NCBI GenBank assembly: GCA_964485345.1
Contig: CAZAJB010000002.1
Coordinates: 16,120 to 80,119 of the forward strand
Reading direction: 5' to 3'
DNA: 64,000 nucleotides
Origin: UBA5420 sp964485345
GTDB lineage: Bacteria; Bacillota; Limnochordia; Darwinibacteriales; Darwinibacteriaceae
Of the stretch, positions 26,406-35,995 are shown piece by piece. The stretch's first letter is position 1, and every line of letters begins with the position of its first letter. The notes under the pieces are model-generated. The model did not search any database. It had not been told where the DNA came from and saw only the letters and a list, made by a program, of their open reading frames with translations. A program made the translations under genes and the position numbers.

Positions 26406-27560
26406 GTGAATGTAAACGTGCTTCGATGGGTGATGGTTCTCATTTTGTGCTTCTGTGTCTTAGGCGGAGAAGCCACAGCTTTAGAGATCGGTAGTAAAGC
26501 CTATTACTTGATGGATCCATATAGTGGACGTGTCTTCTTAGAAGACAACGCCGAAGAAGCACTCCCGGTGGCCAGCATCTCCAAAGTGATGACCCTTGTA
26601 CTTGTCTTGGAGGCTGTGGAGCGCGGCGAGGTGTATCTTGAAGACTTGGTCACGGCCAGTCCCTTTGCAGCTAGTAAGAGAGGTTCACGGATCTGGTTAG
26701 AAGCCGGCGAGCAGCTGACTTTAGGCGAGTTGATCTATGCCATAGCTGTGGGCTCCGCTAATGACGCTGCTGTGGCTGTAGCCGAGTTTTTGGCGGGCTC
26801 GGAGACAAGCTTTGTAGAACAGATGAACGCCCGAGGGGCGGAGCTTGGACTCTTGACTACTTCGTTTCGCAACTGTACCGGTCTCCCCGAGGATCAAGGC
26901 TCTAATGTCATGAGCGCCCGTGATGTTGCCATTCTAGTGCAGCATGCTCTGGGCGTTTCGCGTCTCATGGACTTCGTATCCACCTATGAGCATACGATGC
27001 GAGCAGATACAACGAAAATCCCCGTGCTCTGGAACGGAAACAAGCTTCTCCGCCGTTATTACGGCGTCGACGGCATGAAGACCGGCTTTACCACTGAGGC
27101 GGGCTATTGTATTGCGGCGACAGCGGACAGAGAGGATTTCCGCTTGATTGCGGTCACACTGGGGCACAAGAATGAGGAAGAGAGGGAAAGTGCAGCCAGA
27201 GCACTCCTGGACCATGGCTTTCGCAAGTACCAGAGGCTACGGCTCTACGGCCAAAATGAAGTTGTCAGCACGTTGCAAAGTCCAACGGGTGCACCGCGTG
27301 TGGTTGACGTGGTACTGCCTGCCGATTTTTACGTGACGGTGGAGCGCGGCAAGGAGCTCGACTTGACCATGATCATCTCCCTGGAGGGAGATGGGGTTCT
27401 TCCGGTTGAGAAGGGCCAAACAGTGGGAAAGATCACGGCCTATTATGGAGAAGACGTGGTCGGAGCGAGTTCTTTGACCGTGAGCCAGACTGTGAAAAAA
27501 CTCAGTCTGCCTTCGCTAGTCCTGCGTCTTGGGCAAGCAATCGCACAGGCGATCTTTTAA
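26406..27560 (+). CDS. dacF: D-alanyl-D-alanine carboxypeptidase DacF
   Basis: A secreted, membrane-associated low-molecular-weight penicillin-binding protein that trims peptidoglycan stem peptides. A signal peptide (VMVLILCFCVLGGEATA) is followed by the serine site SISKVM (SxxK), the SxN motif in GSANDAAV and KTG in GMKTGFTTEAGYC. The PBP5-like beta-rich C-terminal domain and a short amphipathic tail (LRLGQAIAQAIF) are present. In Bacillus dacF lies just before spoIIA and shapes spore cortex; the same order here supports a sporulation role. Confidence 0.94.
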   Translation: MNVNVLRWVMVLILCFCVLGGEATALEIGSKAYYLMDPYSGRVFLEDNAEEALPVASISKVMTLVLVLEAVERGEVYLEDLVTASPFAASKRGSRIWLEAGEQLTLGELIYAIAVGSANDAAVAVAEFLAGSETSFVEQMNARGAELGLLTTSFRNCTGLPEDQGSNVMSARDVAILVQHALGVSRLMDFVSTYEHTMRADTTKIPVLWNGNKLLRRYYGVDGMKTGFTTEAGYCIAATADREDFRLIAVTLGHKNEEERESAARALLDHGFRKYQRLRLYGQNEVVSTLQSPTGAPRVVDVVLPADFYVTVERGKELDLTMIISLEGDGVLPVEKGQTVGKITAYYGEDVVGASSLTVSQTVKKLSLPSLVLRLGQAIAQAIF

Positions 27561-27629
27561 TTCCTTTTTTTAGCAGGTAAACTCAGGTTTTCCTCGAAAA
27601 ACTCTATAAACTGATAAGGGGGGAAGCCT

Positions 27630-27968
27630 GTGCAGTATACGTTTGAACTGGAAGGACAAGCACTTATCGTTACTCTACGTGGTGAGCTAGACCTACATAC
27701 ATCGCCAGAGTTTAAAGAAAAGCTTACCAGGCTCTTTGAAGCCCATTTGGACATCACGAACTTGATCATAGATGTCAAGGGTCTTTCCTTTGTTGACAGC
27801 TCAGGTTTGGGTGTAATCCTTGGAAGATATCGGGAGTTACAGGAACGTGGAGGTCGCCTCTTTTTTGTGGAAGCCAATCCGCAAATCAAGCGCATCCTTC
27901 AGATGTCGGGTTTTCAGAAGATATCGGAATTTGCCAGTTCCACTGCAGATGTTATAGAGCGGATCTAA
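27630..27968 (+). CDS. spoIIAA: Anti-sigma-F factor antagonist SpoIIAA
   Basis: A 112-residue STAS protein. The phosphorylated serine lies in FVDSSGLGVILGRY; LRGELDLHTSPEFKEKL is the N-terminal family pattern. Unphosphorylated SpoIIAA binds SpoIIAB and releases sigma-F in the forespore. GTG start follows AGGGGGGAAG. A sigma-H-like pair (AGGTAAA at 27575, CGAAA at 27595) lies upstream but is weak. Confidence 0.95.
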   Translation: MQYTFELEGQALIVTLRGELDLHTSPEFKEKLTRLFEAHLDITNLIIDVKGLSFVDSSGLGVILGRYRELQERGGRLFFVEANPQIKRILQMSGFQKISEFASSTADVIERI

Positions 27969-27981
27969 GGAGGCGACCTTG

Positions 27982-28413
27982 ATGACAAGTAAAAACTGGA
28001 TTAAACTAGAGATCCCCAGTGATACCCGGAATGTAGCCTTTGCCCGTACGGCCGTAGCCCTCTTCGCCAGTCAGTTAGACTGGACACTAGATGAACTGGA
28101 AGACATCAAAGTGGCCGTCTCCGAAGCTGTGTCTAACTCGGTTATTCATGGTTATGCTTTACAAGAAGGCTTAGTTATTATGGAGGTCTCCTACCATGGA
28201 TCCGAACTGCGCATTGTTGTGGAGGATTTTGGCAAGGGTATTGCAGATATTGAGGCTGCACAAGAAGTAGGGTATACGAGTATCCCTGAGGAACGGATGG
28301 GCCTAGGTTTTACCTTTATGCACGAATATATGGATGAGGTCATGGTCGCCTCAGAGCTTGAGCGAGGAACGAAGATCACCATGATCAAACGGGTCAGAGA
28401 ATTAGAGAGTTAG
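27982..28413 (+). CDS. spoIIAB: Anti-sigma-F factor / serine kinase SpoIIAB
   Basis: A GHKL-fold kinase that holds sigma-F inactive and phosphorylates SpoIIAA. The ATP-binding N box is EAVSNSVIHGY and the G1 box VEDFGKGI; a second glycine region includes GLGFTFMHEYMD. ATG 27982 stands eight bases after AAGGAGG; the TTG one codon earlier is rejected. At 143 residues it is normal. Middle gene of the spoIIA operon. Confidence 0.95.
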   Translation: MTSKNWIKLEIPSDTRNVAFARTAVALFASQLDWTLDELEDIKVAVSEAVSNSVIHGYALQEGLVIMEVSYHGSELRIVVEDFGKGIADIEAAQEVGYTSIPEERMGLGFTFMHEYMDEVMVASELERGTKITMIKRVRELES

Positions 28414-28424
28414 GGACGACTACC

Positions 28425-29129
28425 ATGGAAATGGAACAGATTCGGCACTTAATTTCCCAGTCCCAAGCAGGGAATGCCCAGGCCCGTAGCGAGCTGGTAG
28501 AAGCGAATCTTCCCCTCGTTCACAGTATTGCTAGGCGCTTTGTGGATCGTGGCTTAGAGTATGATGATCTCCTGCAGATCGGGTCATTAGGCCTGCTCAA
28601 GGCCATCAAAGATTTTGATCTGGCCTTTGATGTGCGATTCTCCACCTATGCCGTTCCAAAGATTATGGGCGAAATCAAGCAGCATCTTAGGCGTACCTCC
28701 ACCCTACAGGTGGGTAGATCCACTAAGAAACTTGCTTCTGATGCCCTGCAGGCCAAGGACGAGCTCGGGCAAACTCTCGGGCGTAACCCCACCATTTCGG
28801 AAATTGCCGCTCACTTAGAAGTAGACCCAGAAGATGTGGTGTATGCCTTTGACGCGGTTTCTCCGGTCTACTCCTTGCAGGCCCGTATCGCCCCCGGTGA
28901 TGAAGGGGCACCTGAGTTTCAAGAGCTGGTAGCCACGAGTGGTGGCCATGAAGGCTTCATGTTGAAGCAAGCTCTCCAGAAGCTATCGCAGGAAGAACGG
29001 ACCATTGTCCTGCTTCGTTATTACGCGGAGAAGAGCCAGAGCGAGGTCGCCAGGCATTTGGGCATCTCCCAGGCACAGATTTCCCGCAAGGAAGCTCAAA
29101 TCATGCGCCAATTGCGGCATGAGTTGTAG
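28425..29129 (+). CDS. sigF: Sporulation sigma factor F
   Basis: First forespore-specific sigma factor. Region 2 is seen in LVHSIARRFVDRGLEYDDLLQ and FDVRFSTYAVPKIMGEIKQH; region 3 in NPTISEIAAHLEV; region 4 helix-turn-helix in KSQSEVARHLGISQAQISRK. The 234 residues are slightly shorter than Bacillus SigF. Regulated post-translationally by the two proteins encoded upstream. Confidence 0.95.
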   Translation: MEMEQIRHLISQSQAGNAQARSELVEANLPLVHSIARRFVDRGLEYDDLLQIGSLGLLKAIKDFDLAFDVRFSTYAVPKIMGEIKQHLRRTSTLQVGRSTKKLASDALQAKDELGQTLGRNPTISEIAAHLEVDPEDVVYAFDAVSPVYSLQARIAPGDEGAPEFQELVATSGGHEGFMLKQALQKLSQEERTIVLLRYYAEKSQSEVARHLGISQAQISRKEAQIMRQLRHEL

Positions 29130-29143
29130 AATTGAGGTGTGAT

Positions 29144-29962
29144 TTGTTAGCCGATTTACACTTACACACAACCGAATCCGATGGTACATGGACGCCGGAG
29201 CAGCTAGTGAGGGAGGCTCGACTAAAGGGCCTCTCGGCCATCGCTATTTGCGACCATGATACCACTGCTGGAATCGGAGACGCACAGCGATCAGCGCCGC
29301 CTGATCTTCAGGTGGTTCCTGGCATTGAACTGAGTGCATCGACAGATGAAGGCGGAGAGGTCCATATCCTAGGCCTGTGGATCGACCCCGATGATGAGCC
29401 TTTGCAGAACAAACTTATAGAGTTTAGGCAAGAGCGCCTCGCCCGCGTCGACACGATGCTAAGGCGTTTAGCTGAAGTAGACGTGTCCATTACACGTGCT
29501 GATATTGCAAGATTCGCCAAGGAAGGTGTACTGAGCCGCGGCCATATAGCCTCTGCCATGCTGGAAAAAGGAATCGTAAGGTCGAAGCAAGAGGCATTTG
29601 ATCGGTATCTAGGACAAGGACAACCTGCCTACGTAAGTCGTCAGAAACTAAGCTTAGAAGGAGCTGTCCAGTTGATTCTAGAGTCGGGAGGCGTTCCTGT
29701 CTTGGCTCACCCCGGTTTACTTGGCGATTTGACGATTTTGCCAGTCTTGATTCGGGCGGGACTGATAGGTATGGAGGTCGTTCATCATAGTCACACCAAG
29801 GAGCAGACGAAGTACTTCAGGCAGTTGGCAGAGGATCTTAGACTTCTCCCAAGCGGGGGTTCAGACTGTCACGGGCCTGGTGGTAAGGACCAGGTTTACA
29901 TCGGCTCCTATACTATTCCCTGGCAGTGGTTTGAGGACCTTGCAGCCTCAAGGTGGAAATGA
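29144..29962 (+). CDS. PHP-domain phosphoesterase (TrpH/nucleotide bisphosphate phosphatase type)
   Basis: A metal-dependent phosphoesterase. Ligands are visible in ADLHLHTTESDGTW, ICDHDTTAG, VPGIELSA, LAHPG and GGSDCHG. Related proteins dephosphorylate 3',5'-nucleoside bisphosphates (pAp) or trim RNA 5' ends; which applies here is not evident. TTG 29144 is selected as it follows GAGGTG by about five bases and starts the protein at the metal-binding motif. Downstream of sigF, possibly read through from the spoIIA operon. Confidence 0.85.
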   Translation: MLADLHLHTTESDGTWTPEQLVREARLKGLSAIAICDHDTTAGIGDAQRSAPPDLQVVPGIELSASTDEGGEVHILGLWIDPDDEPLQNKLIEFRQERLARVDTMLRRLAEVDVSITRADIARFAKEGVLSRGHIASAMLEKGIVRSKQEAFDRYLGQGQPAYVSRQKLSLEGAVQLILESGGVPVLAHPGLLGDLTILPVLIRAGLIGMEVVHHSHTKEQTKYFRQLAEDLRLLPSGGSDCHGPGGKDQVYIGSYTIPWQWFEDLAASRWK

Positions 29963-30096
29963 CGGGCCAGAAGGCCCCTAGGCTGCCGGTTTTTTCCTGC
30001 AGGTTATCCTGCGCTTTGCCCGAATATCTTGAGTAGAATCTCCTAGAACCGTAAGTAGAAGTCGCTAAGCTAATTCGGAACTTGAGGAGTGGGCAG

Positions 30097-30522
30097 ATGT
30101 CGCAACTAATGGGGGGCAAGATAGCTTTAGAGTTAGTCAGGCCCAATCGCTACAGAGTGCATTACCATATTCTCCGAGGCGGCGAGCGCATCGGCGAGAT
30201 TGAGCTCGATCACATCGCCTGGCGCAGTGGAGAGGCTGAACTGAAAATTGAAATCGTAGACTCAAACATGCGCAATCAAGGTTACGGGACCGATGCCGTA
30301 ACCACCCTCTTAGAACAGGCTTTTCGTACTATGAACTTGAACCGTGTGTATTTGCGCGTTCAAGCCTGCAATGCAAATGCATTGCATTGTTATGAAAAAG
30401 CTGGTTTTAGGAAGGTAGGGCGTTTGCAGCGCCTAACAGAGTGGAATACTGAGGAAAAGATCTTTTTGATGGCGATCGATCAGGCTAAGTTCTTGAAGGA
30501 TCGTCACCCCCGGGCTGTATAG
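30097..30522 (+). CDS. GNAT family N-acetyltransferase
   Basis: A 141-residue acetyltransferase of the RimJ/RimL/SpeG-like branch. The acetyl-CoA pyrophosphate loop is RNQGYGTDAVTTLLE, and the C-terminal ANALHCYEKAGFRKVGR segment is characteristic. ATG 30097 is used because GAGGAG lies just before it. The natural substrate is unknown. Its stop codon is within the arm of a long hairpin. Confidence 0.85.
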   Translation: MSQLMGGKIALELVRPNRYRVHYHILRGGERIGEIELDHIAWRSGEAELKIEIVDSNMRNQGYGTDAVTTLLEQAFRTMNLNRVYLRVQACNANALHCYEKAGFRKVGRLQRLTEWNTEEKIFLMAIDQAKFLKDRHPRAV

Positions 30523-30557
30523 TCTAAAGAACCGCGATTTCGCGGTTCTTTAGACTA
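30520..30557. terminator. Long perfect hairpin, likely terminator
   Basis: An 18-base inverted repeat with a two-base centre; arms begin TAGTCTAAAGAACCGCGA. The core AAAGAACCGCG / CGCGGTTCTTT carries its own T tract inside the arm and works in either direction. The GNAT stop codon is the first three bases of the arm. There is no long T run beyond the stem, so strength is uncertain. Confidence 0.7.
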
Positions 30558-30672
30558 TCCCCCATAAGCAGCATCCTAAAGCGAATGTTATAAGCGGAAA
30601 CAAGGATTTTCTTAGGTGATGTCGAACACTACAGAATGCATTTCTTTTAGAAAGTAAACGGAGGGGTATTGT

Positions 30673-31287
30673 ATGCTCAGAATTTTCGAACTTGGTGGTC
30701 CAGTAATGATTCCATTGCTTTTATGCTCTGTTTTTTCTGTGGCGATTGGGATTGAAAGATTATGGTACTTACTGCGCTTAAGAATTGATACAGATGACCT
30801 CTTGGAGGATATTAAATTATCCCTTGGCCAAGGAAAAGTGCTCGAAGCAATGCAAATTGCCAAAAAAGCTCGGGGGCCAGTGGCCTCGGTGTTTGCAGCA
30901 GGAATTGCCCATTATGACCAACGACGCGACGAAATCAAGGAGCATATGTCTGTCGTCGGCCACGACGAGATCCATAAAATGGAACGGCGTCTTGGTACTT
31001 TGGACCTTATTGTGACAATCTCACCATTACTTGGAATTTTAGGCACTGTAACTGGGATTATCGGCAGTTTTAATGTCATGGGTGCCATGGAAGGCATAAC
31101 ACAGGCTTCCGCCCTTAGTATCGGGATTGCCGAAGCGTTGATTACGACTGCAGCAGGCCTAATTGTAGCGGTTCCCACGATGGCTCTTTCCGCCTACCTT
31201 GGTACCATCGTAACCAACCAAGTAGCCGATATGAACAAAAAATCCACAGAGCTCCTGAACGTCTTAGATACAGGGAGTGACGTATAA
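30673..31287 (+). CDS. exbB: ExbB/TolQ/MotA-family proton channel subunit
   Basis: An inner-membrane proton channel component that powers TonB or Tol machinery. Three hydrophobic segments are visible: PVMIPLLLCSVFSVAIGIE near the N-terminus, LDLIVTISPLLGILGTVTG, and ITTAAGLIVAVPTMALSAY; the conserved GTVTGIIGSF and ALITTAAGL patterns are typical. At 204 residues it is the short ExbB form. First gene of a five-gene envelope operon; its stop overlaps exbD by one base. Confidence 0.93.
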   Translation: MLRIFELGGPVMIPLLLCSVFSVAIGIERLWYLLRLRIDTDDLLEDIKLSLGQGKVLEAMQIAKKARGPVASVFAAGIAHYDQRRDEIKEHMSVVGHDEIHKMERRLGTLDLIVTISPLLGILGTVTGIIGSFNVMGAMEGITQASALSIGIAEALITTAAGLIVAVPTMALSAYLGTIVTNQVADMNKKSTELLNVLDTGSDV

Positions 31288-31691
31288 TGGATTTTCAAAC
31301 CACGAGAAAGAGGCGTAGCAGTCCGGAGATAACGCCCCTTATTGACGTGATGTTTTTCCTCCTGGTCTTTTTTATGGTTTTTTCTACCATCAAGACGGAG
31401 CCAATGGGATTAGACGTCGAACTGCCGAGGGCAGTTACTGGAACTGCCCAAACCAGTACGAGCCTTGAAGTCCTGGTGGACAAGTCTGGTGTGTTCTATG
31501 TGGCCGGGCGGCAGGTCTCCGGCGCCGAGTTGGAACAGCACTTCATCGAAAGAGTGCGGGTTAACCCAGACGTGTTTGTGATTGTAAAGGCCGACAAGGA
31601 AGTTCGCTATGAGCATGTAGTAAGGGCCTTAGATCATCTGCGTGGAGTCGGTGGTTATCGTTTAGGTTTGGCAGTTGAACAAGGAACGTAA
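31287..31691 (+). CDS. exbD: ExbD/TolR-family energy transducer subunit
   Basis: A single-pass protein with the essential channel aspartate, D20, in PLIDVMFFLLVFFM, followed by a periplasmic domain (LEVLVDKSGVFYVAGRQVS ... VIVKADKEVRYEHVVRALD). Works with ExbB to couple proton flow to movement of TonB. The 134 residues match ExbD. Overlaps exbB, which suggests balanced synthesis. Confidence 0.93.
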   Translation: MDFQTTRKRRSSPEITPLIDVMFFLLVFFMVFSTIKTEPMGLDVELPRAVTGTAQTSTSLEVLVDKSGVFYVAGRQVSGAELEQHFIERVRVNPDVFVIVKADKEVRYEHVVRALDHLRGVGGYRLGLAVEQGT

Positions 31692-31709
31692 GGGAAGGAG
31701 GGGAGAGAG

Positions 31710-32672
<963 letters not shown>

Positions 32673-32689
32673 AGGGGGGAAGAGCGCAG

Positions 32690-34711
32690 ATGCAACGGAA
32701 GTTTTTACTTACTTTGATCGGAGTACTAGTCCTAACACTTTCAGTTTCTCTTGTGGCGACCGCATTGAACGCAGTCCCGAAGGTGCAGATCGACAATGAG
32801 TACATTCGGATTGTTGTCAATGCTGGAGAGACCAATACTGGACGCTTTTCGGTCGGTACGACCGGCGGAGACCCTGATCGAAATACGGATCAAAATCAGC
32901 ACTTGATTTACGGCGGAGACGATCCTTGGACATCGTACACGACAATTCGCATCGGTAATCAGAATTGGGTCTTTGGTGGCCAAACGGATCGACGAGCCGG
33001 TTCTAGCGCACTTTATGGTGAGATGATTCAGCCTCCTACGATTGTGGACGGCAAAATCGAGAGCGCCTGGAGGATGGGCCCCATTGAGGTTTGGCAAATC
33101 CTCAGCCTCACGAGGAGTAGTACGACGGGCCTTATGGACACGGCCCAGGTTGAATACCATGTGGAGAATCTTGACTCGATTTCGCACATGGTGGGAGTGC
33201 GGCTGATGCTAGATACCATGCTAGGGGCTAATGATGGTGCTCCTTTTCGGGTCGATGACCGGGGAATTACGACCGATAGTGTCTACTACGGACACAATAT
33301 GCCCCATTTTTGGCAAGCTTTTGACTCCTTGGCAAACCCACAGGTGATGTCCCAGGGAACGCTGACAGGACCCGGGGTTACAAACCCGGATCGCGTCTAC
33401 TTTACGAATTGGGGAAGCCTTGCCGATAATTCTTGGAACTTCGATTTTACTCCAGGCAGAGACTTCCAGCGTATCGGTGAGTTTGAACTCGACAGCGCCA
33501 TTGCCTTGTTCTGGGATCAAGTCGCTCTAGAACCTGGAGAGGCTAGGAGCTTTGTTTCTTATTATGGATTGGGAGGCGTGACCATTGCCCCTGGTGAAAT
33601 CATTGTGGGGGTCACTTCACCGGCTGAAATCACATCGGATCCTGAAGGATTCCAAACATTTTCCGTTATTGCCTATGTGCAGAATGATGGTCAAGGCGAT
33701 GCCCTTAATGTAGTTGCCGAGTTGAAACTACCCCCAGGACTGCAATTAGTAGGCTCACAGGCTAAGATACAGTTGAATGACCTAGAGGTGGGTGAAACTA
33801 AGCAAACGGGTTGGCAAGTAGGAGTACGCAGCATCACAGACGGTGTCTTCACCTACGAAGTGGAAGTAACCGCTCAAAACAGTGAACCGAATCGAGTGCG
33901 GAGAAATGTGCAGGTTCTTAGCCCCGCCAAGCTCCAGGTTCTCTTTAGCGGACCACCGGGCCTCGGGATTACGAATGAACGTTACGAGCCAGCCGTGTTT
34001 GAGGCAAAAGCTGTGGTTCGCAACGACGGCGGCACCCAGTTTTTTGGGGGCACCTTTGAGATTCTTCACCCCCTTGGGCTAGAATTAGTGACAGGACAGA
34101 ATGCCAAAAGATTCCCTGGTACCATTGAACCAGGCAAAGAAGTGGCGTTTAAATGGCTATTGAAACCGAAAGACGGGTTTTCCGGTCCCTTGCCTTATTC
34201 CCTCCGCAGCGTAGACGAGCGTGGGCAGCAAAAGGTGGAGAATATGTTCATCATTGTTCCCGAGCTAAAATCCAAGGTCTGGGTGGGAGAGCCTCAGGTG
34301 GCAAGAGGTGCACTCGTCAAGGCGGGAGAGAACTTCTCACTTCCGATTTGGGCGACAAATATCCATGATTTTTCTGGAGTAGAACTCGATTTGTCCTTTG
34401 ACCCCGAACGTCTCGAGATCGTTGGCAGGACCCTCGATATTTCCAGAGGAACACTGTTTGCGAACGGCGTTTCCTGGCAGATGCCAAGCGTCTCCAATGC
34501 CACGGGAGAGGTGCTCGGTCTTAAGGCCCACCGAGAGTCAGGTAGTGAACTACGACTGTCCTATGGTACCGTAATGACAATACACTTTCGGGCGAAGACG
34601 GCGGGACTGGCCACAGTCAAGCTCGACGATGTTCGAGTGGCTACCAAACAAGGAATCCTAGAGGCACCGTCTCTAGTGATTGAACATAATGACATTATCA
34701 TTCAACCATAA
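32690..34711 (+). CDS. Large secreted protein with C-terminal cohesin-like domain
   Basis: A 673-residue exported protein. A signal peptide (FLLTLIGVLVLTLSVSLVATA) leads into a novel N-terminal half rich in GGDDPW, YGEMIQPP and FTNWGSLAD segments that I do not recognise. Middle parts resemble beta-sandwich CARDB/DUF11-type repeats (FSVIAYVQNDGQGDALNVVA; FEAKAVVRNDGGTQFFGG). The last 150 residues look like a cohesin fold: LPIWATNIHDFSGVELDLSF and later LRLSYGTVMTIHFRAKTAG. No sortase motif, SLH domain or transmembrane anchor is seen after the signal. ATG 32690 follows AGGGGGGAAG. Location in the TonB operon suggests an envelope role. Confidence 0.75.
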   Translation: MQRKFLLTLIGVLVLTLSVSLVATALNAVPKVQIDNEYIRIVVNAGETNTGRFSVGTTGGDPDRNTDQNQHLIYGGDDPWTSYTTIRIGNQNWVFGGQTDRRAGSSALYGEMIQPPTIVDGKIESAWRMGPIEVWQILSLTRSSTTGLMDTAQVEYHVENLDSISHMVGVRLMLDTMLGANDGAPFRVDDRGITTDSVYYGHNMPHFWQAFDSLANPQVMSQGTLTGPGVTNPDRVYFTNWGSLADNSWNFDFTPGRDFQRIGEFELDSAIALFWDQVALEPGEARSFVSYYGLGGVTIAPGEIIVGVTSPAEITSDPEGFQTFSVIAYVQNDGQGDALNVVAELKLPPGLQLVGSQAKIQLNDLEVGETKQTGWQVGVRSITDGVFTYEVEVTAQNSEPNRVRRNVQVLSPAKLQVLFSGPPGLGITNERYEPAVFEAKAVVRNDGGTQFFGGTFEILHPLGLELVTGQNAKRFPGTIEPGKEVAFKWLLKPKDGFSGPLPYSLRSVDERGQQKVENMFIIVPELKSKVWVGEPQVARGALVKAGENFSLPIWATNIHDFSGVELDLSFDPERLEIVGRTLDISRGTLFANGVSWQMPSVSNATGEVLGLKAHRESGSELRLSYGTVMTIHFRAKTAGLATVKLDDVRVATKQGILEAPSLVIEHNDIIIQP

Positions 34712-34730
34712 CCGTGAGGAGGCTTATCAA

Positions 34731-35873
34731 ATGAAAAAGAGCAAAATTGTCTTTGGCTTGGTGGCTGTACTGTTCCTGACTGCGGTCCTGCCTATGGCGG
34801 CTTCGGCCAACGTAACGGATGTTCCTACAGATCACTGGGCCTACCATGCAGTAAACAGCGCTGTTACCAGGGGGTACTTAACCGTATTTGAGGATGGTAC
34901 ATTTCAAGGTACACGGGCCGTCGATCGCTATGCCCTGGCGAATGTGATTAACCGCCTATTAGAAGACATAGAGGTTTCGCGGGTGCGGGGGACGTCCGGT
35001 GACTTACTGGAAGCCAGTGACCTACGACTGCGCTTTGAAGAAGATCTCGCTACTTGGTATGCAGATCAGCAAAGTTTGCGAGATGATGTAAAGAAAGTGG
35101 ACGAAAACGCCCTTGTGGCCGAAGAACGAGTAACCAGAGTTGTGAGTGCGCAGGTTGCTTTAGAGGACCAAGTAACCGATATCCGTAATAACACCGTAGC
35201 CCTGCAAAATGGCTTAGCTGAAGTACAGGCCGGCGTTGTCAGCGTGCAGCTGGCCATGGATGATCAAAGGGTGGGCGTCACAGAAAATGTAGGGCGTCTT
35301 GCTGAAAACGAGGAACGCATCGCAGAAAACGAGTTGCGTATGGCCGAATTGATCGGTGCCGTCGTTCAGTTGGAGAAAGAGCTCCTGCTCCAGGCTGAAG
35401 CCATAAATGGCTTGGAGAACTGGGCTGGAGAGAAGGGTGCAGTTTTTGCCAGTCTACAAGCATCGGATAGTCAGGTGACGAGTGAACTAGAGGCTCTGCG
35501 CTTAACAAATCAACAGCTCGAGAAGGATCTGCAAAATGTGGCAGTCCTGCTACAAAGGGAGACGCAGAACCGTGCGGATCTGGCCGCGGAGCTCGAACAG
35601 GCCAGAGCGGATATCATTGTTTTGCGCGAAGATACCTCTGGCCTTGATGTTGTGAAGACAGAACTAGCTACGGATGTAAACGCTCAGATCAACGCAGCAC
35701 TGATTCGAGAGCAGCGTCTAGAACGGCAAATCAAGACCCTTGAAGAGGATTTTTCTGAGTATAGGCTAACGGCCGACGAGAACGTGAAATCTGCGAAGAC
35801 CTTGGCTACCGTAGGTATCGCCTTGGGTGCAATTGGTGCCATTATTGGTGCCATAGCGATGTTTGGCAACTAG
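34731..35873 (+). CDS. SLH-domain, coiled-coil, C-terminally anchored envelope protein
   Basis: 380 residues. A signal peptide (IVFGLVAVLFLTAVLPMAASA) is followed by one SLH domain (VPTDHWAYHAVNSAVTRGYL) that should bind secondary cell-wall polymer. Then comes about 250 residues of heptad-rich coiled coil (from the DLRLRFEEDLATWYADQQ region to LEEDFSEYRLTAD), and a C-terminal hydrophobic segment ATVGIALGAIGAIIGAIAMF. This layout matches Omp-alpha of Thermotoga, a rod bridging peptidoglycan and outer membrane; OmpM-type proteins instead end in a beta-barrel, which is missing here. ATG 34731 follows GTGAGGAGG. Last gene of the exbB operon, followed by a terminator. Confidence 0.85.
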   Translation: MKKSKIVFGLVAVLFLTAVLPMAASANVTDVPTDHWAYHAVNSAVTRGYLTVFEDGTFQGTRAVDRYALANVINRLLEDIEVSRVRGTSGDLLEASDLRLRFEEDLATWYADQQSLRDDVKKVDENALVAEERVTRVVSAQVALEDQVTDIRNNTVALQNGLAEVQAGVVSVQLAMDDQRVGVTENVGRLAENEERIAENELRMAELIGAVVQLEKELLLQAEAINGLENWAGEKGAVFASLQASDSQVTSELEALRLTNQQLEKDLQNVAVLLQRETQNRADLAAELEQARADIIVLREDTSGLDVVKTELATDVNAQINAALIREQRLERQIKTLEEDFSEYRLTADENVKSAKTLATVGIALGAIGAIIGAIAMFGN

Positions 35874-35898
35874 ACAGAACAGCAGGAATCGATATGAG

Positions 35899-35934
35899 AC
35901 GGGGTACCCTTCAAGGTGGGTGCTCCGTTTTTTT
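35899..35934 (+). terminator. Terminator of the exbB-SLH operon
   Basis: Eleven-pair stem ACGGGGTACCC / GGGTGCTCCGT (two G-U pairs) with an eight-base loop and seven T. It ends immediately before a forespore-type promoter. Confidence 0.85.
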
Positions 35935-35963
35935 GCATAGTTTAAGACCGTCTTAGCATACTA
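35935..35963 (+). promoter_or_regulatory. Forespore sigma-G/sigma-F promoter of spoVA
   Basis: GCATA, 17-base spacer, CATACTA. The -10 equals the sigma-G consensus and the -35 fits the G-ATA pattern shared by sigma-F and sigma-G. Bacillus spoVA is sigma-G dependent, and spoVAC starts about 30 bases later. Confidence 0.7.
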
Positions 35964-35995
35964 AGAGTGCTTGACGGAAGGAGTAGTGACGCGAG

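Noticed and set aside
27575..27600. Sigma-H-like promoter before spoIIAA
   Set aside because: AGGTAAA and CGAAA match the consensus poorly; kept only as a remark.
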